From contig JAKAED010000004.1 in NCBI GenBank assembly GCA_021820105.1, positions 1-62,997 of the forward strand: DNA of 62,997 nt, written 5' to 3'. How positions within the stretch are numbered: position 1 is the stretch's first letter; each line of letters opens with the position of its first letter. Under the pieces are notes generated by a model. That model saw only the letters and a program-made list of their open reading frames with translations, did no database searches and was not told the DNA's origin. The stretch comes from Actinomycetes bacterium. GTDB lineage: Bacteria > Actinomycetota > Thermoleophilia > Solirubrobacterales > Solirubrobacteraceae. Both the position numbers and the translations under genes were made by a program. Shown one piece after another: positions 60,401 through 62,997 of the stretch.

Positions 60401-60511
60401 GGAGGCTGATGCAGCCACAGCACATCTGTAACGGCGAGCGGGCGGCCTGGCAAGCAGCCACCTCGCAAACTGCGGACTCAGAACACCAAAGAGCCGACGT
60501 GATGAGGCCAC
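57401..60511 (-). CDS. tnpA: Tn3-family transposase
   Basis: Up to 1036 residues, the usual Tn3 length. N-terminal DUF4158-like half (ATRLGFALLLKFYTRHGRFP), then the DDE catalytic domain: first D in AVASDSTHIRALDQN, second D in YTDSHGQSEIGFAITRLLG, and the C-terminal E region NGILAYGKRGDMQSNRRDEQ. GTG 60511 has GAGG five bases upstream; GTG 60418 is an alternative close to where family similarity begins. It performs replicative transposition. No serine resolvase is adjacent; the Cre-sized recombinases are far away. A related 3' end survives as two relics elsewhere in the window. Confidence 0.92.
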   Translation of the reverse strand: MASSRRLFGVLSPQFARWLLARPPARRYRCAVAASASLDLDELVDHWTVLDDERVLVEAKHGATRLGFALLLKFYTRHGRFPSGVSELPDGVVEFVARQLRAVPSDLASYEWRGRTVERHRAQIRERLGFRECTVADADQLTAWLADNVTERERRPDRVREELLARCHLERIEPPSEGRADRVVRSALRIGEEAVSAQVAGRLDRESKLRIAALLAVDDVEDAVDDQPADDWLALGRLKAAAGSVSLETMLVEIAKLLGVRAVGIGPHVFKDVSPSVVAGWRARAAVESPSHLRTHPEELRLAMLAALLREREREISDTLVELLISTVHRVAARAERKVTNELVAEFKRVHGKENILFRVAEASLNTPDGTVRRVVFPAVTGGEQTLRDLVNEFKTSGPLYRRTVQTTLKASYTNHYRRGLIRLLDVLDFRSSSAHQPVIEALQLIRRFAGAGNITYYPLGEVIPMHRGLRGDWEDILYREDTRGRRRVVRMVYEVATFQALRDSLRCKEIWVVGADRWRNPDEDLPVDFAERRVEHYRTLRKPLDPGEFIAELRGEMRSELQALNDALPKLDWLSIAERRSGAIKLTPLDAQREPRNLRRVKAEVLRRWGTVPLIDMLKETVLRTLCLDTVTSVAGGGSIRSDVLAERLLLAIYAYGTNTGIRAVSSGAHGHSEDEIRYARRRYLTIEAARSIAVQIADATFAARNQGLWGAGSTAVASDSTHIRALDQNILTEWHSRYHGRGVLIYWHVEKKSMVVHSQLISCSASEVAAMIEGAMRHDTTMSLQANYTDSHGQSEIGFAITRLLGFDLLPRIKQINKARLYRVSPGEPHAYPHLTPALTRPIRWDIVAQQYDQMIKYATAIRTGTASTEAILRRFTRNASHPTYAAMLEVGRAQKTIFIARYLRSRDLQREIEEGLNVIESWNSANGILAYGKRGDMQSNRRDEQELFVLCLRILQAALVYINTLMLQDVLAERAWDDLLTSADRRGLTPLFWTHVLPYGEVNLDMTARLSIRPPALDAEASVLAPGCETSAE

Positions 60512-60668
60512 CCGGACCTCAGACGGGGCGACCTGAGCCCGAATTGGCGGCTGGTGACACGATTCTTACCGGCACCCCAACGCGAGCGATTTGACACCTC
60601 GCGAGGCGCAGCTACCTTGGGGCGTGCCTGAGAACCCTCCTAGTCCGGGCAATGTGTGTTGGGAAGTC

Positions 60669-60702
60669 GACCGTGCCCCGGGTAGCCGCCCGGGGCACGG
60701 TC
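60669..60702. terminator. Perfect 14-bp stem hairpin
   Basis: GACCGTGCCCCGGG (60669-60682), 6-nt loop, CCCGGGGCACGGTC (60689-60702). A very stable GC stem without a T-run; may be an intrinsic terminator of the kind seen in high-GC bacteria or a structured recombination/regulatory element. Confidence 0.5.
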
Positions 60703-60843
60703 CGTTAGCAGACAACTCCCCTGTCGACCGCTCGATTCGGCGGCGCTAGCCCGGCGGCGGCCAGCTCGAGCATCGAGGACGGCTCAACGATCCGCCGGCC
60801 GGCACCTTTCAGGGTGACGGCATCCGAGCGATTTACGGGCAGG

Positions 60844-60927
60844 AAGGACCATAAGTTTATAAAACTTTTGGTCCTTTTCTTCCGCTATTCTTTTCGAGCG
60901 ATATGGCCCATAAGTTTGATAAACTTA
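60844..60927. promoter_or_regulatory. Two AT-rich palindromes upstream of ATPase gene 2
   Basis: Site 1: AAGGACCATAAGTTT (60844-60858) and AAACTTTTGGTCCTT (60862-60876), one mismatch, 3-bp centre. Site 2: TAAGTTT (60911-60917) and AAACTTA (60921-60927), perfect, 3-bp centre. Both share the core AAGTTT-N3-AAACTT. Site 2 ends 9 bp before the ATG. Confidence 0.7.
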
Positions 60928-60936
60928 AGCGCGTAA

Positions 60937-61905
60937 ATGATCACAAAACGCGCTCTTCTTGATACTGCGGCCGACCAGCGCCTTCTAGTGTTGGACAGAT
61001 CGCGGCGCCTGGCGGTTGAGACTGCCCTTCAGTCGCGTAACACCCTGCTTGTCGGCGAGTCGGGCTCGGGAAAGACGACGCTCCTGTACCACATCAGGGC
61101 GAAAGCGTCCGAGGCTCCCGACGGGAGAGCGCGCGCCGTCTACGTTGATGCGAGACGGGCGGAGACACCGCGACTGCTCGCGGACAAGATCATTGCTTCT
61201 GCTGTCGAGGCTGAGTGGATCCCGCCGGCGGCTACCCCCGCGCCTGATGACCCGTTCGGCTTGGAAGCCCAGCTCGCCCGCCTCGCCGCCTGTCCGCAGG
61301 GCTCGATGGTGCTGCTGGACGATCCGGACGAGGCGCAGGCGCGCATTCTGTTTGGCCGTATGCGGGATGTCCTGCTTCAGCTTGACGGTGCCGTTTGGTT
61401 CACGGTGGCGGTGACTCCTGAGGTGCAGAAGAAGGCGTTGAGCCGTCCGCCCGCAAACGTGTTCTTCGACACGACCATCGAGCTGCTGCCTTTTGGGCCC
61501 GACGATACGTTTGAGATGCTGCGTCGCCGCAAGGACCGCGGCGAGATTGATCAGATCATCGACTCTTCGCAGCCGCTGCAGCCGCGCGTCATCCTGTTGG
61601 ACGCGGAGGCGGGCCCGTCAGGGATCCGCCACGACGCTGAACTTCAGCATGAGCTGCTCACGCGAGCGCAGAAGGCGGCTGGACGTGCCGGTGCGATGGT
61701 GTTCTCGGAGATTTGGAGTCGAGGGGCCGCCAGCGGGAGCGACGAGTCGCTGTTGAGCACGATTGGGGTGACCCGCACACGCCTGGGCAAGATCCTTCGA
61801 GCGCTGGCCGCGGAGGGTGTGCTCACCGTTGTCAGCCCGCCTGAGTCGGAGAGCCGCGGCCAGGGCAGGCCGAAGATCTACTACGACATCAACCGGGCGC
61901 CGTGA
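60937..61905 (+). CDS. P-loop ATPase with C-terminal winged helix (copy 2)
   Basis: 322 residues, paralogue of 34971-35924 along its whole length (ITKRALLDTAADQRLLV; ANVFFDTTIELLPF; RGRPKIYYDIN-type ending). Walker A LLVGESGSGKTTLLYHI, Walker B SMVLLDDPDEAQA. The C-terminal winged helix (TIGVTRTRLGKILRALAAEG) should bind DNA, plausibly the AAGTTT palindromes in front of the gene. Its stop overlaps the GTG of a second ATPase gene (GTGA, 61902-61905), so the two products are made together. Autoregulator, stress/defence module or Orc1/Cdc6-like initiator are all possible. Confidence 0.7.
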   Translation: MITKRALLDTAADQRLLVLDRSRRLAVETALQSRNTLLVGESGSGKTTLLYHIRAKASEAPDGRARAVYVDARRAETPRLLADKIIASAVEAEWIPPAATPAPDDPFGLEAQLARLAACPQGSMVLLDDPDEAQARILFGRMRDVLLQLDGAVWFTVAVTPEVQKKALSRPPANVFFDTTIELLPFGPDDTFEMLRRRKDRGEIDQIIDSSQPLQPRVILLDAEAGPSGIRHDAELQHELLTRAQKAAGRAGAMVFSEIWSRGAASGSDESLLSTIGVTRTRLGKILRALAAEGVLTVVSPPESESRGQGRPKIYYDINRAP

Positions 61906-62997
61906 GCAGCGAGATCCTGAAGCGTCTGCACGCTGCGCGTGCGTTCAAGCCGACGCCGCCCGACTATGAGTTGGCGATCGCGCATGTCCCGCTCGCCGAG
62001 GTAGGCATTCCCCATCCGATCGAGGGTCAGGTTCTGCATGCGATGACCTCTGAGGACGAGGCGTTCGTCATCGTTCTCGGCCCTCCTGGCTCAGGGAAAA
62101 GCAGCATCCTTACCTCAGCCGCGCTGAGCGCGGCGAGCCCGGATGCTCCCCCCCACCCCCTGCCGCTGCTGGTGCCGGTCGCCCACTTCGAGGGCAACAT
62201 CACGCCGGACCTCCTCGTGAAAGCTGTCACGCAGGGCGTAGCGCGAGCACTTCGGGGCCACCTGAAGCCCAGCCAGGTCAAGAAGCTCGACCAGGCTCTC
62301 GCTATCACGGTCACGAGCTACAGGCAGCCTGGCGGCCTGACCGGCTCGATCACCGCCGGCCATCCGGGGGTTCTGAGCGCCACGGTGGGTGGAGCATTCG
62401 GAAAGGACTTGGTTGCCTCCACGACCGATCCCTCCTGGCAGGGGGGCAGTCCGAAGGACAGGCTGCTCTCTCTGCGAGATCTTGCCGACGCCCACAAGGC
62501 GCGCCTTGTTGTGATCTTCCACGACACCGACATCTGGAGCGTGGCCGACAGTGAGATGGCGTCGCGAGCACGCAGCTTTTTCTCGGCGCTCCGTACTCTC
62601 TTGGATTGCCCGGAGATCACGTTCATTGTGGCGGTGCAGAGCCAGTGGTCCGAGGACCCGGCGGCTGTGAGCGGGGTCAGTGCGGCTGCGCGCGAGGAGT
62701 ATCGCGAGCTGGCGGAACGGGCTGGCATCAGGCTGGACATCGCACAACCACAGTCCGATAAGCAAGCACTTGATCTGATGACCGCAATCATCGACCGGCG
62801 TGCCCAGCTCGTGCTCGATGACCTCGCAGTTCCGGACGGTGGGTGGGCTGCTGTTCTGTTCACGCCCGCCGCCTTGACCTTGCTAGCTCATCGTTGCCGT
62901 ACCCGAAGCGTGCGGCGAGCTATCACCGATATCCGTGACGCGTTCGAGCGGGTCGAGGTGATGCCCGAGCAAATCGATCGCGAGCATCTGTTGGAGG
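61902..62997 (+). CDS. Second P-loop ATPase of the pair, C-terminus outside the window
   Basis: 365 codons visible from GTG 61902, still open at the right edge. Walker A FVIVLGPPGSGKSSILTSAA, Walker B-like ARLVVIFHDTDIWSV, and a later helical region (LTLLAHRCRTRSVRRAITDI) like the lid of AAA proteins. It is not a paralogue of the first gene: spacing between motifs is longer and there is no matching N-terminus. Translational coupling implies a joint complex. No named family was recognised. Confidence 0.7.
   Translation, partial: MSSEILKRLHAARAFKPTPPDYELAIAHVPLAEVGIPHPIEGQVLHAMTSEDEAFVIVLGPPGSGKSSILTSAALSAASPDAPPHPLPLLVPVAHFEGNITPDLLVKAVTQGVARALRGHLKPSQVKKLDQALAITVTSYRQPGGLTGSITAGHPGVLSATVGGAFGKDLVASTTDPSWQGGSPKDRLLSLRDLADAHKARLVVIFHDTDIWSVADSEMASRARSFFSALRTLLDCPEITFIVAVQSQWSEDPAAVSGVSAAAREEYRELAERAGIRLDIAQPQSDKQALDLMTAIIDRRAQLVLDDLAVPDGGWAAVLFTPAALTLLAHRCRTRSVRRAITDIRDAFERVEVMPEQIDREHLLE

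Larger units (their letters stand above)
60512..60936. other. Intergenic region with strong hairpin and AT-rich palindromes
   Basis: 425 bp between tnpA and the ATPase gene. The left two-thirds is GC-rich and holds the hairpin at 60669-60702; the right third (60845-60935) is AT-rich in contrast to everything around it and carries two palindromes (listed). No gene was recognised. Confidence 0.6.

Noticed and set aside
58901-60409. 502-residue plus-strand open frame
   Set aside because: It lies entirely antisense to the Tn3 transposase, is rich in R, P, D and H without any motif, and reflects the codon bias of the gene on the other strand.
60844-60927. CRISPR-like or iteron array
   Set aside because: Only two palindromic copies with unequal arms and no regular spacing; better described as paired operator or origin-like sites.

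Overview
The window is GC-rich DNA with dense, often overlapping genes. Frequent GTG/TTG starts, ECF sigma/anti-sigma pairs, NHL-repeat proteins and CadC-type ArsR repressors suggest a high-GC actinomycete. The protein style recalls Thermoleophilia/Solirubrobacterales, but that lineage is an inference, and I cannot tell chromosome from plasmid. No rRNA, tRNA or CRISPR array was seen, and almost nothing here is housekeeping: this is an accessory, mobile-element-rich region.

Layout. (1) 1-8.7 kb: an edge-truncated MASE1 membrane sensor, a 1.2-kb stretch without a convincing gene, then an extracytoplasmic redox/copper-type module: BlaI repressor, M56 (BlaR1-like) protease, TlpA thioredoxin, a PCYCGC-type protein, two small membrane proteins, a SCO1-TlpA fusion and CcdA. 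(2) 8.7-14 kb: nested transposon relics, then a compact candidate defence island (308-aa protein, AlbA_2/Schlafen-type protein, HTH regulator, TOPRIM-like protein). (3) 14-20 kb: ECF sigma factor with anti-sigma-like partner, a lipoprotein, and two NHL-repeat membrane paralogues flanking a GntR/YtrA-type regulator. (4) 20.5-29 kb: two hypothetical genes, a Cre-sized tyrosine recombinase, a Tn5053/Tn7-like transposition operon (DDE transposase, TniB-like ATPase, large third protein), an XRE-like regulator and a metallophosphoesterase. (5) 29-43.5 kb: metal handling (MntP, several CDF transporters in two copies of a CadC-type-ArsR/CDF/CzcD operon), a second recombinase, a palindrome-controlled ATPase/winged-helix gene, and a thioredoxin-DUF2892-MMPL-glutaredoxin(frameshifted)-DUF302 operon facing its own ArsR regulator. 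(6) 43.5-51.6 kb: a full arsenic cluster: arsR, an ArsM-ArsD fusion, arsA, an MFS transporter, a second arsR, arsC, an aquaporin and an FAD disulfide reductase. (7) 51.8-57.3 kb: two Nramp-related transporters with an ArsR regulator and an MgtE_N/CBS protein. (8) 57.4-63 kb: a Tn3-family transposase, then a second ATPase/winged-helix gene, this time in a two-gene operon with another ATPase, preceded by AT-rich palindromes; the window ends inside it.

How the genes fit together. The metal genes form self-regulated blocks, each with its own ArsR- or BlaI-type repressor and a nearby dyad operator. The arsenic block covers reduction (ArsC), methylation (ArsM), metallochaperone function (ArsD domain), ATPase (ArsA) and permeation (MFS, aquaporin), but lacks ArsB and Acr3. 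The most novel-looking signals are: (a) the duplicated ATPase/winged-helix module with AT-rich palindromes at its start codon; (b) loxP-like arm-8-arm palindromes directly upstream of both Cre-sized recombinases; (c) a TniA/TniB element with a non-TniQ third protein, plus a relic of a sister element at 8.7 kb; (d) the AlbA_2/TOPRIM island. Functions are inferred from recognised motifs by eye; no database search was run.
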